Origin: Streptococcus parasanguinis CC87K
GTDB taxonomy: Bacteria; Bacillota; Bacilli; Lactobacillales; Streptococcaceae
Length of the DNA stretch: 64,000 nt
NCBI RefSeq assembly: GCF_000507765.1
Contig: NZ_KI669401.1
Location: forward strand, 980,597 to 1,044,596
Direction of reading: 5' to 3'
Part shown: piece by piece, positions 16,658 through 26,448 of the stretch
Layout: each line of letters opens with the position of its first letter
Position numbering within the stretch: position 1 is the first letter of the stretch
The notes under the pieces: generated by a model
What the model was told of the DNA's origin: nothing
The model's input: only the letters and a program-made list of their open reading frames with translations
Databases searched by the model: none
Translations under genes and position numbers: made by a program

Positions 16658-17515
16658 CTAGTCTTGATGGTAACGAGCATAGAGCTCACTCTTTTGCAGG
16701 CCGTATTGTTTGGCGACCTGTTTAATTGCTTGATTTTTCTTCATGCCCTCTTGGACCAAGGTATCGATCTCTTGGATCAAGTCGACCTCTTCTAGGTCTA
16801 GCTCTTCTTCCTTGGCTCCTTCGACAATCAAGAGGCACTCCCCTTTGAGAGGATTTTCTTCAAGAAATGCGACTAACTCAGAAATACTGCCGCGAGTATA
16901 TTCCTCATAGATCTTGGTTAATTCACGAACCAATACGACAGGACGATCCCCATAGACAGCCAACATATTCTCTAGGGTTGCCTTCACTCGATGGGGAGAC
17001 TCATAAAAGATCTGTGTCTCCGGATAGGCCACTTTTTCTTGGAAAAAGGCCTTTTGTTGCCCCTCTTTGCGAGGCAGAAATCCATAAAAAATATGAGGTT
17101 GAGGGGCTAGGCCACTGGCAATCAAACCCGTAATCCCTGCACTCGGACCAGGAACAGCTACGACAGGAATCTCGCGTTCAATCGCTGCCTTGACCAAATC
17201 ATGACCAGGATCAGAAATACTAGGAAGTCCTGCATCTGAGACTTGCGCCACATCCTTTCCGGATTCTAAATGGGCGATCAGATCTGGAATTTTCTCCATG
17301 GCATTATGCTCATGAAAGCTAGTCTGGGGTGTCGCAATCTCAAAATGCTTGAGCAAGAGGCCTGTATTTCTAGTATCCTCAGCTGCGATCAAGTCCACAT
17401 CCTTTAGGGTCTGGACCATGCGGTAACTCATATCCTCCCGGTTACCGATCGGTGTTGGGACCAAGTAAAGCACCCCAGTTTTCTTTTCCCCTTTAAAACT
17501 TCGTTGGATCTGCAT
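16658..17515 (-). CDS. rsmI: 16S rRNA (cytidine-1402-2'-O)-methyltransferase
   Basis: Methylates the ribose of C1402 in the decoding centre of 16S rRNA using SAM. The 285-residue protein has the tetrapyrrole-methylase fold: VLYLVPTPIGNREDMS near residue 15, AAEDTRNTGLLLKHF near 44, SDAGLPSISDPGHDLV near 92 and the VPGPSAGITGLIASG SAM loop near 118. The short C-terminal HTH-like domain (KKNQAIKQVAKQYGLQKSELY) is also present. It sits three bases after yabA in the conserved tmk-holB-yabA-rsmI order of streptococci. Confidence 0.96.
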   Translation of the reverse strand: MQIQRSFKGEKKTGVLYLVPTPIGNREDMSYRMVQTLKDVDLIAAEDTRNTGLLLKHFEIATPQTSFHEHNAMEKIPDLIAHLESGKDVAQVSDAGLPSISDPGHDLVKAAIEREIPVVAVPGPSAGITGLIASGLAPQPHIFYGFLPRKEGQQKAFFQEKVAYPETQIFYESPHRVKATLENMLAVYGDRPVVLVRELTKIYEEYTRGSISELVAFLEENPLKGECLLIVEGAKEEELDLEEVDLIQEIDTLVQEGMKKNQAIKQVAKQYGLQKSELYARYHQD

Positions 17516-17517
17516 GC

Positions 17518-17838
17518 TTACTCCCTAAATAACAACTCGTCACAAAACATACACTCTTCATCGTTCTCACGGCGTTGACCATAGGAATAAGTGCAGATAT
17601 GAAAACCATCGTTGTAAATACGTTGCAAATTTTCACGGCCGTGGTGTTGGGACTTTGCAGATGAGGTCTTCTCAACTTCCCCCAAACGCTCTCTCAATTT
17701 ATCATTTTCTAAGCGAAGAGCTGTATTTTCTTCGATGACTTGTTTCAAATTTTTCTTGATGGCTTCGACTTCAGCCAAGGTGACCAACAAATTCTGAGAA
17801 AAGCCGTCTAAAGCATCAAATAATTCTTTTTTATTCAT
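17518..17838 (-). CDS. yabA: replication initiation-control protein YabA
   Basis: Negative regulator of chromosome replication initiation that tethers DnaA to the DnaN clamp. The 106 residues comprise an N-terminal tetramerising coiled coil ([16 protein letters not shown] to about residue 55, with leucine-rich heptads) and a C-terminal zinc-binding domain. The ligands visible are [13 protein letters not shown] and CMFCDELLF, the usual H/C-C-C-C arrangement. It lies between holB (nine bases upstream) and rsmI, the standard streptococcal context. Confidence 0.95.
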   Translation of the reverse strand: MNKKELFDALDGFSQNLLVTLAEVEAIKKNLKQVIEENTALRLENDKLRERLGEVEKTSSAKSQHHGRENLQRIYNDGFHICTYSYGQRRENDEECMFCDELLFRE

Positions 17839-17847
17839 TCTGACTCC

Positions 17848-18741
17848 TTAACTTTCTAAGCTCAAAACCATATATTCTAGAGCATTTTGAAAAGAAACAT
17901 TGGCCTTCCACATCCTGCGAGCAAGACCCAATTTCTCAAGCAACTGCTGGGATCTACTCAAGCGCAACTGCTCTTCTAAAGCCAACTCCATCAAACGAAA
18001 GGCCTGGCTTTGTTTTTCCTTATCATCTGCTAGGCTCACTAAGCGGGTCACTTCCAAATAAGCACGATTCAAATTAGATTGACAACGTTCGATGAACTGA
18101 TCACAAACTTTTGCCAGTTCAAAAAACGTAGCATTCTTTTTTTGCTGCTCTGCCTCTTCGAGACTAAAACTAAAACGAGCTACTAGACTTGCTTGCGATT
18201 TAATCAAGCCTTCTTTTTCTAGCAGTTCGGTTAGGTAGGCTTGCTTTTTAGGAAAATGGACCTGCTGGGCCCGACTCTTGATAGTCGGTAAGATCAAGTT
18301 TTCATCAGATGTCAACAAGAAGAGATAGATCTCACTCTGGGGCTCTTCCATGACTTTTAAGAGAGAGTTGGCCGCATTGGTATGCATCTTATCCGCATCT
18401 TGGACGATAAAGACCTGCCGACTGCCTTCAAATCCTGATTGAGAAAAGTCTTGAACGAGCGAGCGAATGCGGTCAGTCTTAATGATTTGGTTGACTGGAC
18501 GCACGATCTTTACGTCTGAGAATTCTTCTTCTTCAATCAAGCGGCAGGAACGGCATTTGCCACAAGGCCAGACTCCCTGCAAATCTTCGCAAAATTGACT
18601 TTGAGCTAGCAAGAGGGCCATCTCAAAACTGGCAAAAGAACCCGTAAAGAGATAAGCATGACTGAGCTGTTTGTGTTCCAAGATCTGGGTGAAGCGCTCC
18701 ACCAATTCTGGCTGGAGCTGTTGGATCTCTTCTAGCTTCAT
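17848..18741 (-). CDS. holB: DNA polymerase III delta' subunit
   Basis: Stator subunit of the clamp-loader complex. Of 297 residues, the N-terminal AAA+-like domain includes [20 protein letters not shown], with a degenerate P-loop as expected for delta'. A zinc module CxxxxCxxC (CGKCRSC near residue 59) and the sensor region [28 protein letters not shown] follow, which contains the SRC-like arginine finger in altered form. The start overlaps the tmk stop by four bases, so the pair is translationally coupled. Confidence 0.95.
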   Translation of the reverse strand: MKLEEIQQLQPELVERFTQILEHKQLSHAYLFTGSFASFEMALLLAQSQFCEDLQGVWPCGKCRSCRLIEEEEFSDVKIVRPVNQIIKTDRIRSLVQDFSQSGFEGSRQVFIVQDADKMHTNAANSLLKVMEEPQSEIYLFLLTSDENLILPTIKSRAQQVHFPKKQAYLTELLEKEGLIKSQASLVARFSFSLEEAEQQKKNATFFELAKVCDQFIERCQSNLNRAYLEVTRLVSLADDKEKQSQAFRLMELALEEQLRLSRSQQLLEKLGLARRMWKANVSFQNALEYMVLSLES

Positions 18742-19376
18742 TTCAATATCCCCAAGCGATTTTCTAAAACAGCCAAGACATCCGCAAAGACTGCTTCAAA
18801 GGATTGACTGGCATCGATTTTCACAATGCGCTCTGGTTCCTTTTCGTACAAGGCCAAATAACCTTGTCTGACTTTTTGGTGAAGCTCCAAACCTTCCAAA
18901 TCCAAACGATTGACTTCCCGCTCTTGGTTTTTGGCAATTCGGGCGAGCCCTTCTTCAACATCCAGATCAAAGTAAAGGGTGAGATCTGGTTTAAGACCAT
19001 CTGTCGCGAATTGATTGAGCCACTCGATATCTTCCACACTCAGACCGCGACCATACCCTTGATAAGCGACCGAGCTATCAATAAAGCGGTCCATCAAGAC
19101 AATCTTCCCAGCTGCAAGGGCTGGCAAGACACGTTCCACCAAATGCTGCCGGCGACTAGCAATATAAAGCAACAACTCGGTCTTGGCATCCATACGAGTA
19201 TGGTCTGGATCTAAAATGACTTGGCGGATCTTTTCTGCAATGTCTACACCGCCTGGTTCACGGGTTGTAATAAAAGGAATTCCTTTTTCTTCAAGTAGAG
19301 GCAAAACGGCTTCTAGGACCGATGATTTCCCCGCTCCTTCTGGACCTTCAAATGAAATTAATGTACCGTTTACCAT
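18738..19376 (-). CDS. tmk: thymidylate kinase
   Basis: Phosphorylates dTMP to dTDP. The 212-residue P-loop kinase shows [11 protein letters not shown] (residues 9-19), the DR motif in [19 protein letters not shown] near 92-110, TREPGG near 39 for the substrate and a LID region around 145-155 ([13 protein letters not shown]). First of the tmk-holB-yabA-rsmI cluster, with TACTATGG at the start and AAGAGGAT as SD. A divergent promoter serves the YitT gene on the other strand. Confidence 0.97.
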   Translation of the reverse strand: MVNGTLISFEGPEGAGKSSVLEAVLPLLEEKGIPFITTREPGGVDIAEKIRQVILDPDHTRMDAKTELLLYIASRRQHLVERVLPALAAGKIVLMDRFIDSSVAYQGYGRGLSVEDIEWLNQFATDGLKPDLTLYFDLDVEEGLARIAKNQEREVNRLDLEGLELHQKVRQGYLALYEKEPERIVKIDASQSFEAVFADVLAVLENRLGILK

Positions 19377-19525
19377 AGTATCCTCTTTCTAGTTTTCTTC
19401 TTTTTATTTTACCAAAAATAAGGGTAAAAATCTTGTATTTTAGGAGAGAAAATTTTTCAAAGTCATTTTCATTTTTTCACTTTTTTGTTACAATGTTCTT
19501 ATAAAGTTTTAGGAGACAACCTATC

Positions 19526-20413
19526 ATGTTTAAATTTAAAGATATTCTGGCTATCATCTTGGGGGCCGGCATTTTTTCGTTTGGGATCTATTTTTTAGTC
19601 ATTCCTTTTCACTTCTATGAAGGAGGAGCGACAGGGATTACCTTGATCACCTATTACCTCTTCAAAATCCCCGTATCCATCATGAACTTGCTAATCAATA
19701 TCCCTCTTTTCATTCTGGCTTGGAAACTGCTGGGCAAGAAATCTCTTTACCTGAGCTTACTGGGGACTTTCTCGGTTTCCGCTTGGATGGCGATTTTTGA
19801 AGCCATACCCCTCAGCCACCGCTACCATCACTTTATCTTTACAGCCTTTAAAGGAGATATTCTGCTTGCCTGTATCGCCTCAGGGGTTGTCCTTGGTTTA
19901 GGTCTAGGGATTATCTTCAATGCCGGTGGAACTACTGGAGGAACAGATATCCTCGCTCGCATCTTTAACAAATACACTTCCCTCAGTATGGGAAAACTCA
20001 TGTTGATTGTAGATGCCATTGTTCTGATAACTGTTGTCGTTGTCTTCCAAGATGTCCGTACGGCTATGTATACCCTCTTCTTTATCCTGATTGACACCCT
20101 TGTGATCGACTTGATTGGAGAAGGTGGTTTTGCTGGAAAAGGCTTCCTTATCGTCACCTCTAAACCAGAAGAAATTGCCCAAAAAGTATCCGACGATCTG
20201 GGTCGCGGGATTACCTTTATCCGCGGGATGGGCTATTACAGCCGTAAGGACTTAGATATCGTCTACTGTGTCGTTTCACGGAATGAGATGAAACAAATGA
20301 AAGACATCATCAATCAGATCGATCCATTCGCCTTCATCACCATTTCTGAAGCCCATGAAATTCTCGGCGAAGGCTTCACTTTAGATAAAGAAAAACAACC
20401 CATTAACCGTTAA
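19526..20413 (+). CDS. YitT-family membrane protein (DUF161/DUF2179)
   Basis: A 295-residue protein with five or six N-terminal membrane helices (about 8-30, 48-70, 76-96, 113-135, 150-172 and 176-196). The YitT signatures are FYEGGATGITLI near residue 34 and NAGGTTGGTDILARI near 132. A cytoplasmic DUF2179 domain (about 210-285, RGITFIRGMGYYSRKD ... YCVVSRNEM) forms the C-terminus. Function is unknown across the family; some members are linked to ion or amino acid homeostasis. The gene diverges from tmk and ends at a bidirectional terminator shared with the CBS gene. Confidence 0.88.
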   Translation: MFKFKDILAIILGAGIFSFGIYFLVIPFHFYEGGATGITLITYYLFKIPVSIMNLLINIPLFILAWKLLGKKSLYLSLLGTFSVSAWMAIFEAIPLSHRYHHFIFTAFKGDILLACIASGVVLGLGLGIIFNAGGTTGGTDILARIFNKYTSLSMGKLMLIVDAIVLITVVVVFQDVRTAMYTLFFILIDTLVIDLIGEGGFAGKGFLIVTSKPEEIAQKVSDDLGRGITFIRGMGYYSRKDLDIVYCVVSRNEMKQMKDIINQIDPFAFITISEAHEILGEGFTLDKEKQPINR

Positions 20414-20416
20414 TAG

Positions 20417-20453
20417 AAAAATCAGACTGGATTGTCATCCAGCCTGATTTTTT
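20417..20453. terminator. bidirectional terminator, yitT-like / CBS genes
   Basis: AAAAATCAGACTGGAT, loop TGTC, ATCCAGCCTGATTTTTT, with a U run on both strands, between convergent stops. Confidence 0.9.
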
Positions 20454-20454
20454 A

Positions 20455-21111
20455 TTAAATTGCTTTTGCGGTTGTTCGAGTGATTTCATCAACTTTCAAA
20501 CCGTTGGCTTCAAATTTACTACGGATTCCTTCTAGATCTGTCACCCCATCAATTTGAACTTCGATAACGACACGATCGTCTTTGGTTGGGATATTGACTG
20601 TATTGGCGATGTTATACCCCTCTTCTACAATCAAGTGAATGATTTGTTCTAAAACGCCAACCTTATCTTCAGTCACAAAGCGAACACGAACTCCTTCTTC
20701 TCCATAGCCCGATACTTCAAGGAAGGCACGGAAAATATCACGGTCTGTGATGACACCGGATACTTGGTCATTGTCCACGACTGGAAGAATTCCCACCTTG
20801 TTCTTATACATGAGGTAGGTCGCATCTTCTAAGCTCGCAAATTTAGAGACGGTAATGACATCGCGAAGCATGACATCTTTAACCTTGGTCTTGTTCAACA
20901 GATAGTTCATCTCGAAAATAGACAAGCTTGTTGCTTTAGATGGACTTGCTTCTGCAATCGTACCTTCTGTCACCAAACCAACCAATTTATCATTTTCAAT
21001 GACTGGCAAACGGTGCAAACCTTGTTCGCGCATCAAATCTGCCGCGTGGGCAATTGTAGTATCTGGACTAATGTAAACCACTTTACGTGTCATAAAATCT
21101 TTAACAGCCAT
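20455..21111 (-). CDS. CBS-domain protein with C-terminal ACT domain (AcuB-like)
   Basis: A 218-residue cytoplasmic regulator-type protein. Two CBS motifs bind adenine nucleotides: VKDFMTRKVVYISPDTTIAHAADLMRE ... LVGLVTEGTIAEA (about 1-65) and VKDVMLRDVITVSKFASLEDA ... VSGVITDRDIFRAF (about 78-135). An ACT-like C-terminus (RVRFVTEDKVGVLEQIIHLIVEEGYNIANT) suggests amino acid sensing. Similar streptococcal proteins sit near the liv operon. The start MAVKDFM was chosen because a GGAGAACTTGTT context precedes it; longer in-frame codons upstream look like intergenic DNA. The exact ligand is unknown. Confidence 0.88.
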   Translation of the reverse strand: MAVKDFMTRKVVYISPDTTIAHAADLMREQGLHRLPVIENDKLVGLVTEGTIAEASPSKATSLSIFEMNYLLNKTKVKDVMLRDVITVSKFASLEDATYLMYKNKVGILPVVDNDQVSGVITDRDIFRAFLEVSGYGEEGVRVRFVTEDKVGVLEQIIHLIVEEGYNIANTVNIPTKDDRVVIEVQIDGVTDLEGIRSKFEANGLKVDEITRTTAKAI

Positions 21112-21261
21112 AACAAGTTCTCCTATGCTTTTATTAGTTTTATTATACTTGATTTTAAGAATGATTTCAAACGCTTTCAGCAGTTTTCTCTTGTTTTCAA
21201 AATTTAGAAAAATCAAACACACCTACCTTTTTATTCAACATTTAAATCTTGCAAACTAATC

Positions 21262-22500
21262 TTAGTCACTAGTAGCCGATTTATTAGAAAATAAGGAAAG
21301 TACAAATACCACAATGGATAATAATAAGAATACACCCCAAGCAAACTGAGAGTTCCACATGGATAAACTTGTAAACAAAATAGTTGCTAATGGCATTGAT
21401 AATACTGATATAACCTTAAAAAAACTACTAGTTTGTGCAAGAATATCCGGTGGAAGTTTTGCCATTAAGAGACTATTTAATTTGGGATTTACCTTACTAC
21501 TAAGATACATTATGAATGCCAACACACTAAAAGAAATTATTTCCAAACCATTTATCCAACCACATATTCCTATTACTATTAATAATCCACTATCTATTTG
21601 AAGTATTTTAATAAGTGAAAGTTTAGAAAAATAATCATTAGGGGTCATTCCACCAATTAGGGCTGAAACAAATAATATTGTTTGAAGTAAAAACACCGAC
21701 TGAGCAAAAGATAAACCAAAGGGAGTTATTTCTGTAAATTTCAAATTGTACATTATTAAAATAGCACTGCCTAGCGAATTTAATCCTAAAATTGAAAAAA
21801 TCATTAGACCAAAACGTACTTTCTGTTGATATTTAAATATACTTTTACTATTTTTGTAAAGGTTCTTAAGTTGTGAGATAAACCCATTTTCTGGTGAATA
21901 ATTAACTTCTGGATGTGTCAATTGTCTTTGGATTTTAAGCAATACCATCGACGATAATAAGAAACTTATAGCATTTATCGTAGCTAAAAAGAAGAAATTA
22001 TTATGAGAAATCGTTAGTAACCAAACTCCCAAAGTTTGACCAGAAATCAAAGTTATTTGACTAATTACTTGATCAAAAGAGTACGCTTCCATCAGGTCTT
22101 CTTCGGGAATGTGTGACTGAAACATAGGTAATACTAGGCCTCTTCTGTACTCTGCAATACAATCTGATAGGATGTTAATGAAACATACAATTGAGAAAAC
22201 TAGCCATGAATTTTCTTTCGATAAGAACGCAACCATAATAAATAATACTGCTTGTATATATCCTAATAATAGCAACCACAATTTCTTATTCTTTGTTTTA
22301 TCAGCTTGCATTGCAATAAAAAGAGCAAGAATCGTTGGAATATATTGTATAAAACTCGCTACACCAACCGCCAATTTACTATTCGCCATACTTGCTGCAA
22401 AAACTACAAAAACAAGATTATAAATAGTTGATCCTAAATCATCGAAGAAACTAGACAAGACCAGATTCCTAAAAAAAATATTTCTTAAAAAAACTTTCAT
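21262..22500 (-). CDS. MFS efflux-type transporter
   Basis: A 412-residue major facilitator with twelve predicted helices, starting VLSSFFDDLGSTIYNLVFVVFAASM and showing the MFS loop 2-3 motif in reduced form (MQADKTKNKKLW near residue 64) and loop KPQ/IQRQ mid-protein. The arrangement resembles the Mef-like drug-efflux or export group, but no substrate can be assigned. The DNA is strikingly AT-rich relative to flanking liv and CBS genes and many codons end in A/T, so horizontal acquisition is likely. An Rgg-type regulator precedes it on the same strand, probably controlling it. The SD is GAAAGG. Confidence 0.85.
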   Translation of the reverse strand: MKVFLRNIFFRNLVLSSFFDDLGSTIYNLVFVVFAASMANSKLAVGVASFIQYIPTILALFIAMQADKTKNKKLWLLLLGYIQAVLFIMVAFLSKENSWLVFSIVCFINILSDCIAEYRRGLVLPMFQSHIPEEDLMEAYSFDQVISQITLISGQTLGVWLLTISHNNFFFLATINAISFLLSSMVLLKIQRQLTHPEVNYSPENGFISQLKNLYKNSKSIFKYQQKVRFGLMIFSILGLNSLGSAILIMYNLKFTEITPFGLSFAQSVFLLQTILFVSALIGGMTPNDYFSKLSLIKILQIDSGLLIVIGICGWINGLEIISFSVLAFIMYLSSKVNPKLNSLLMAKLPPDILAQTSSFFKVISVLSMPLATILFTSLSMWNSQFAWGVFLLLSIVVFVLSLFSNKSATSD

Positions 22501-22713
22501 CTGCTATACCTTTCTAGTAGAAACTTGATAGACATAACTTCATTCAAATAAAAAATATTTTTAAGTTTTTCAGAATTACTTTTTCTTTTATATGAATTAA
22601 CAAAATATCGAAGTATTTAATTGTTATATCTAAATATAGTTTACTACTAAATTTTAAATATTTAACAGAGTTTCAAATATGAAATATCCTGTCTCATACA
22701 TCTGATCTTTTGC

Positions 22714-23580
22714 CTAATTTATATGTATCCCAAACTGGTCCAATTTTACCTCTAAAATATTAATCAGTTGACTATCACCAACAACTCGAAGAGACTCTAT
22801 AAATTGTTTAATTTCCTTTTTAGAATTTTTTGACTTTAAGTAACCATTTACTAATTTTAAAAATTTTAACAACATGATTTCTAGCATATCATATGGGAAA
22901 AGAAGCTTTTCTAGCTCGAGTATAAACAATGGAACTTGAGTATCAATTTTTCTTAAAATTAATTCGCCAATTAAATTTATGTACGTTAATTTTAAAGAAC
23001 TTAAATTGTGTTTAAGAAAATTATAGTCTTTAGTCCTTTCCGCAAGCTGTTCTCCAAAAAATATTAGATCTTCATCTGAAATTAAAGTCATTGTATTTCC
23101 AAATACATATAATTCAAACCATGTCCAAGATTCAATTGAAAATAGATAATCTACCAATACTTTTCTATCTTCTATATTTATTTCATAGTTTTGATCTAAT
23201 GAATGAATCGCATTTTCAATAATAAATGACTGAATTCTTTGATATTGATCCGTCTCTTCACTCTGTAATACTTCAGTTAATAGATACTCTAATCCTTTAA
23301 TATCCTGTTTCAAAAATAAAGTGGATATCTTCTTACCTAAAATAATATCTTTAGGTAATTCATAATTATTTAATTTATGGCCAAACTCTTCAAAAGTCAT
23401 GTGGATTGATTCTATCGCTATTAATAATTTATCAGCACTTAACATCGTTTGCCCATTTTCAAATTTAGACAATTGTGCTATGCTTAATCCTTTTCTAGCA
23501 ACATCCTTTTGTTTTAATCCTCTGGCAATTCTTAGTTCCTTATATAATTCACCCAATTGAATTTTTCGATCTATATGCAT
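22714..23580 (-). CDS. Rgg/GadR/MutR-family transcriptional regulator
   Basis: A 288-residue standalone Rgg-type regulator: N-terminal XRE helix-turn-helix (residues 10-65; LGELYKELRIARGLKQKDVA and LSKFENGQTMLS) followed by a long alpha-helical repeat domain that in Rgg proteins binds short hydrophobic pheromones. It is as AT-rich as the downstream MFS gene, with which it forms an acquired regulator-transporter pair. Searching both flanks I find no convincing SHP-type peptide gene. Its cognate signal may be encoded elsewhere, or it may act without one (GadR/MutR-like). Confidence 0.88.
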   Translation of the reverse strand: MHIDRKIQLGELYKELRIARGLKQKDVARKGLSIAQLSKFENGQTMLSADKLLIAIESIHMTFEEFGHKLNNYELPKDIILGKKISTLFLKQDIKGLEYLLTEVLQSEETDQYQRIQSFIIENAIHSLDQNYEINIEDRKVLVDYLFSIESWTWFELYVFGNTMTLISDEDLIFFGEQLAERTKDYNFLKHNLSSLKLTYINLIGELILRKIDTQVPLFILELEKLLFPYDMLEIMLLKFLKLVNGYLKSKNSKKEIKQFIESLRVVGDSQLINILEVKLDQFGIHIN

Positions 23581-23691
23581 AACTTATAATCCATTTCAGT
23601 CATTAGTAATTACGTTTATTTTACCAAATTAATAAAGGAAATTATATATTTTAAATTATTTTACTAAGAAAAAATCTTAGCCAGTAAAAAT

Positions 23692-23720
23692 GAAAAAAGA
23701 AAGGTCTTCAGGACCTTTCT
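23692..23720 (-). terminator. distal terminator of the liv operon
   Basis: Minus strand GAAAGGTC, loop, GACCTTTC then TTTTTTC. It lies about 300 bases after livF, with an R1 repeat in between. Confidence 0.8.
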
Positions 23721-23815
23721 TTCGAACATATTCAAACTGTTTTTCCTATAAAATGAGATTAATGTTTCTTCATAATAGAAATTATGCTATTTTTTGAATC
23801 ATTTGGGAGTATAAT

Positions 23816-23953
23816 GAAACTTTCCGCCGTGAGAAAAGTGCTTGAAACAAGATTGTTTCAAGCACTCGGGAGTTTTGAGACCTTAGGCTCAAAACTAAGT
23901 CATGGAACTTCTTCGAAGTTCGCTGACGTCCGTACTCACCTAAGGAAAGTTTC
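23816..23953 (+). repeat. R1 cloverleaf repeat, copy 3
   Basis: 138 bases with perfect 10-bp terminal inverted repeats GAAACTTTCC/GGAAAGTTTC. Inner pairing GTGAG/CTCAC; arms GTGCTTGAAAC/GTTTCAAGCAC, GTTTTGAG/CTCAAAAC, and GTCA plus GAACTTC pairing GAAGTTC plus TGAC. It sits between livF and the operon terminator, antiparallel to the operon. The rest of the 440-base gap holds nothing else I recognise. Confidence 0.88.
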
Positions 23954-24023
23954 TAAATTTTCTTTATCATCAATCCAAAGAAAGGTTTAGCTAACTTTTC
24001 TTTTCAAACAAACTTTAGAAATC

Positions 24024-24734
24024 TTATCCACCAAGGTAGGCCTTGCGGACTTCTTCTGAGGCTAAGAGTTCTTTTCCTGTTCCGGTAAGAACGACTTTCC
24101 CTGTTTCCAAAACATAACCGCGGTCTGCGATGGCAAGGGCCTTATTGGCATTTTGCTCGATCAAGAGAACAGTTGTCCCTTGTTTTTGGATATCTTGGAT
24201 GATATCAAAGATTTCTTGGATAAAGATTGGAGCCAATCCCATAGAAGGTTCATCCAGAAGCAAGAGTTTTGGCGTCGACATAAGTGCACGACCCATTGCA
24301 AGCATTTGTTGTTCCCCACCAGATAGGGTGGCTGCATCTTGGTTCTTCCGTTCTTCCAAACGTGGGAAACGGGAGAAGACTTTCTTCAAGTTAGCTTGAT
24401 TTTCTTCTCGATCTTTCTTCAAGAAAGCTCCCATCTCCAAGTTTTCCATAACAGTTAAGCCCGGAAAGACGTGGCGGCCTTCTGGAACTTGAGAAAGTCC
24501 TGCTGCTACAATCTTTTGAGCCGGAACCTTTTGAATCTCCTGACCCAAAAATTCGATTTTCCCAGCACTTGGACGCACCAAACCGGAAATGGTACGAAGA
24601 ATAGATGTTTTCCCAGCACCGTTAGCACCGATAAGAGAAACAACTTCTCCTTCATTGACCTCGAAACTGACATCACGGACAGCCTGGATCATGCCATAGT
24701 GTACAGAAAGATTTTCAACTTTTAACATAGACAT
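24024..24734 (-). CDS. livF: branched-chain amino acid ABC transporter, ATPase LivF
   Basis: Second ATP-binding subunit of the high-affinity Leu/Ile/Val importer. The 236 residues show Walker A GANGAGKTS near 37, Q-loop, signature LSGGEQQMLAMGRALM near 137 and Walker B LLLDEPSMGLAP. The SMGLAP sequence after Walker B is typical of LivF. It overlaps the livG stop by one base and is last in the livJHMGF operon. The R1 repeat and terminator follow. Confidence 0.96.
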   Translation of the reverse strand: MSMLKVENLSVHYGMIQAVRDVSFEVNEGEVVSLIGANGAGKTSILRTISGLVRPSAGKIEFLGQEIQKVPAQKIVAAGLSQVPEGRHVFPGLTVMENLEMGAFLKKDREENQANLKKVFSRFPRLEERKNQDAATLSGGEQQMLAMGRALMSTPKLLLLDEPSMGLAPIFIQEIFDIIQDIQKQGTTVLLIEQNANKALAIADRGYVLETGKVVLTGTGKELLASEEVRKAYLGG

Positions 24735-25498
24735 TAGGCTTCACCTCCTAGATAGGCTTCGATTACGCGTTTGTTGGTCTTGATTTCATCTGGCGTACCA
24801 TGGGCAATCAAGCGACCATATTCCAATACATAAATCCGTTCCGTTACTTCCATAACCAAACTCATATCGTGCTCGATCAGCATGATCGTAATATTAAATT
24901 CTTTTTGAATGCGACGGATCAATTGGGTTAATTCTGCTGTTTCTTGAGGGTTCATCCCTGCAGCAGGTTCATCCAAGAAGAGGATTTTTGGCTCTGTCGC
25001 AAGGGCACGAACGATCTCCAAGTGACGTTGTTGTCCGTAAGCTAAATTTTTGGCCAAGGTATCTGCTTCTTTTTCCAAACCAAAAATCGCTAACAATTCA
25101 AGGGCTTTCTCTTTCAAAGCTTCTTCATTCTTGTAATAGCTTGGCAAGCGGAAAAGACTCGCAAAGACATGTGGTTTGTGGTGATTGGCAAAGGCAATCA
25201 AAACATTGTCCAAAACGCTCAAATCTTTAAAGAGACGAATATTTTGGAAAGTCCGTCCCAGACCACCTGCAGCGATTTTATAAGGTGCTTTACCATTTAG
25301 TAGCTGACCATCTAAGGTAATGGTCCCTTCACTTGGTTCATATACCCCTGTTAGGAGGTTGAAGAGGGTTGTTTTCCCGGCACCGTTGGGTCCGATCAAA
25401 CCAACCAATTCCCCTTCATTGAGTTCCATGGTCACATCCCCAACGGCTGTCAAACCACCAAAGTTTTTTGTTAAATCTTTTACTTCAAGAAGTGCCAT
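24734..25498 (-). CDS. livG: branched-chain amino acid ABC transporter, ATPase LivG
   Basis: First ATP-binding subunit of the importer, 254 residues: Walker A GPNGAGKTTLFN near 35, LAYGQQRHLEIVRALA signature near 152 (the YGQQR variant is characteristic of LivG), and LFLDEPAAGMNP Walker B. The GRTFQNIRLF loop near residue 82 is also LivG-specific. Start and stop codons overlap its operon neighbours by one base on each side (ATGA-type junctions), giving tight coupling. Confidence 0.96.
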   Translation of the reverse strand: MALLEVKDLTKNFGGLTAVGDVTMELNEGELVGLIGPNGAGKTTLFNLLTGVYEPSEGTITLDGQLLNGKAPYKIAAGGLGRTFQNIRLFKDLSVLDNVLIAFANHHKPHVFASLFRLPSYYKNEEALKEKALELLAIFGLEKEADTLAKNLAYGQQRHLEIVRALATEPKILFLDEPAAGMNPQETAELTQLIRRIQKEFNITIMLIEHDMSLVMEVTERIYVLEYGRLIAHGTPDEIKTNKRVIEAYLGGEA

Positions 25499-26445
25499 TA
25501 GTTAGCCTCCTTTTTTGAGAGTAGTTTTTTCAAGCTGAATTCCCATGTTCCAAGAAGACCACCTGGACGGAAGATCATCACGAGAATCAAAGCCAATGAG
25601 TAAATGATCATACGGACACTTGAGAAGTCTTGAAGCACCATGTTCAAGATACCCAGGACGATGGCTGCCACAACTGTTCCTGACATTGATCCCAAACCAC
25701 CAAACACGACAATGATCAAGACATTAATGGTATTGGTGAAAGAGTAATCTTTAGGAACAACAGAGCCGATAAAGCCGGCTTGGAGAGATCCAGCAATCGC
25801 CGCTGTGATCGCGCCAAATACAAAGGCGATGACTTTGACTTTGGTCGTATTGATCCCAACAGATTCTGCTGCGATTTCATCTTCACGAACAGAAAGGGTA
25901 GAGCGTCCAATTGGACTACGTAAGAAGTTAATCGTAAAGATCGTTGTAATGACAACAAAGAGGTAAACCAATTGCCAAGTTGTAAAGGCTGGCAAACCAA
26001 GGATCCCAGCAGCACCATTGGTGAGGGTACCACCATTGACGATCAAGATCCGGATGATTTCAGAAACCCCAAGTGTCGCAATCGCGAGGTAGTCCCCTTT
26101 CAAACGAAGGGTTGGAACCCCAACGATCAAGGCAACGACACCAGCAATCAAAGCACCTAAAACCATCGCGCCAAAGAAAGCACCATAGGTTGGTGATTTG
26201 GAACCGAGAATAGCTGCAGAGTAGGCACCAATCGCCATAAATCCGGCATGGCCGAGTGAGAATTGACCTGAGAAACCAACGATGAGGTTCAAGCCAACTG
26301 CAAGGATAATATTAATTCCGATTTGTTCTAAAATTTGGATATAGAAGAGGTTGAGCACACCCGCTGCAACCAAGACTTGGATCAAGGCAAAACCTGCGAC
26401 CAAAAGACCAAGCCAGACTAAATTCACTTTTAAATTTTGTTTCAT
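25498..26445 (-). CDS. livM: branched-chain amino acid ABC transporter, permease LivM
   Basis: Membrane permease with about eight to ten helices over 315 residues. The LivM/LivH hallmarks GLNLIVGFSGQFSLGHAGFMAIGAY near residue 50-75 and the EAA-like cytoplasmic loop RSPIGRSTLSVREDEIAAESVGI near 175-197, which contacts the ATPases, are both visible. It follows livH by three bases. The C-terminus carries the usual MIFRPGGLLG element. Confidence 0.95.
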   Translation of the reverse strand: MKQNLKVNLVWLGLLVAGFALIQVLVAAGVLNLFYIQILEQIGINIILAVGLNLIVGFSGQFSLGHAGFMAIGAYSAAILGSKSPTYGAFFGAMVLGALIAGVVALIVGVPTLRLKGDYLAIATLGVSEIIRILIVNGGTLTNGAAGILGLPAFTTWQLVYLFVVITTIFTINFLRSPIGRSTLSVREDEIAAESVGINTTKVKVIAFVFGAITAAIAGSLQAGFIGSVVPKDYSFTNTINVLIIVVFGGLGSMSGTVVAAIVLGILNMVLQDFSSVRMIIYSLALILVMIFRPGGLLGTWEFSLKKLLSKKEAN

Positions 26446-26448
26446 GGC

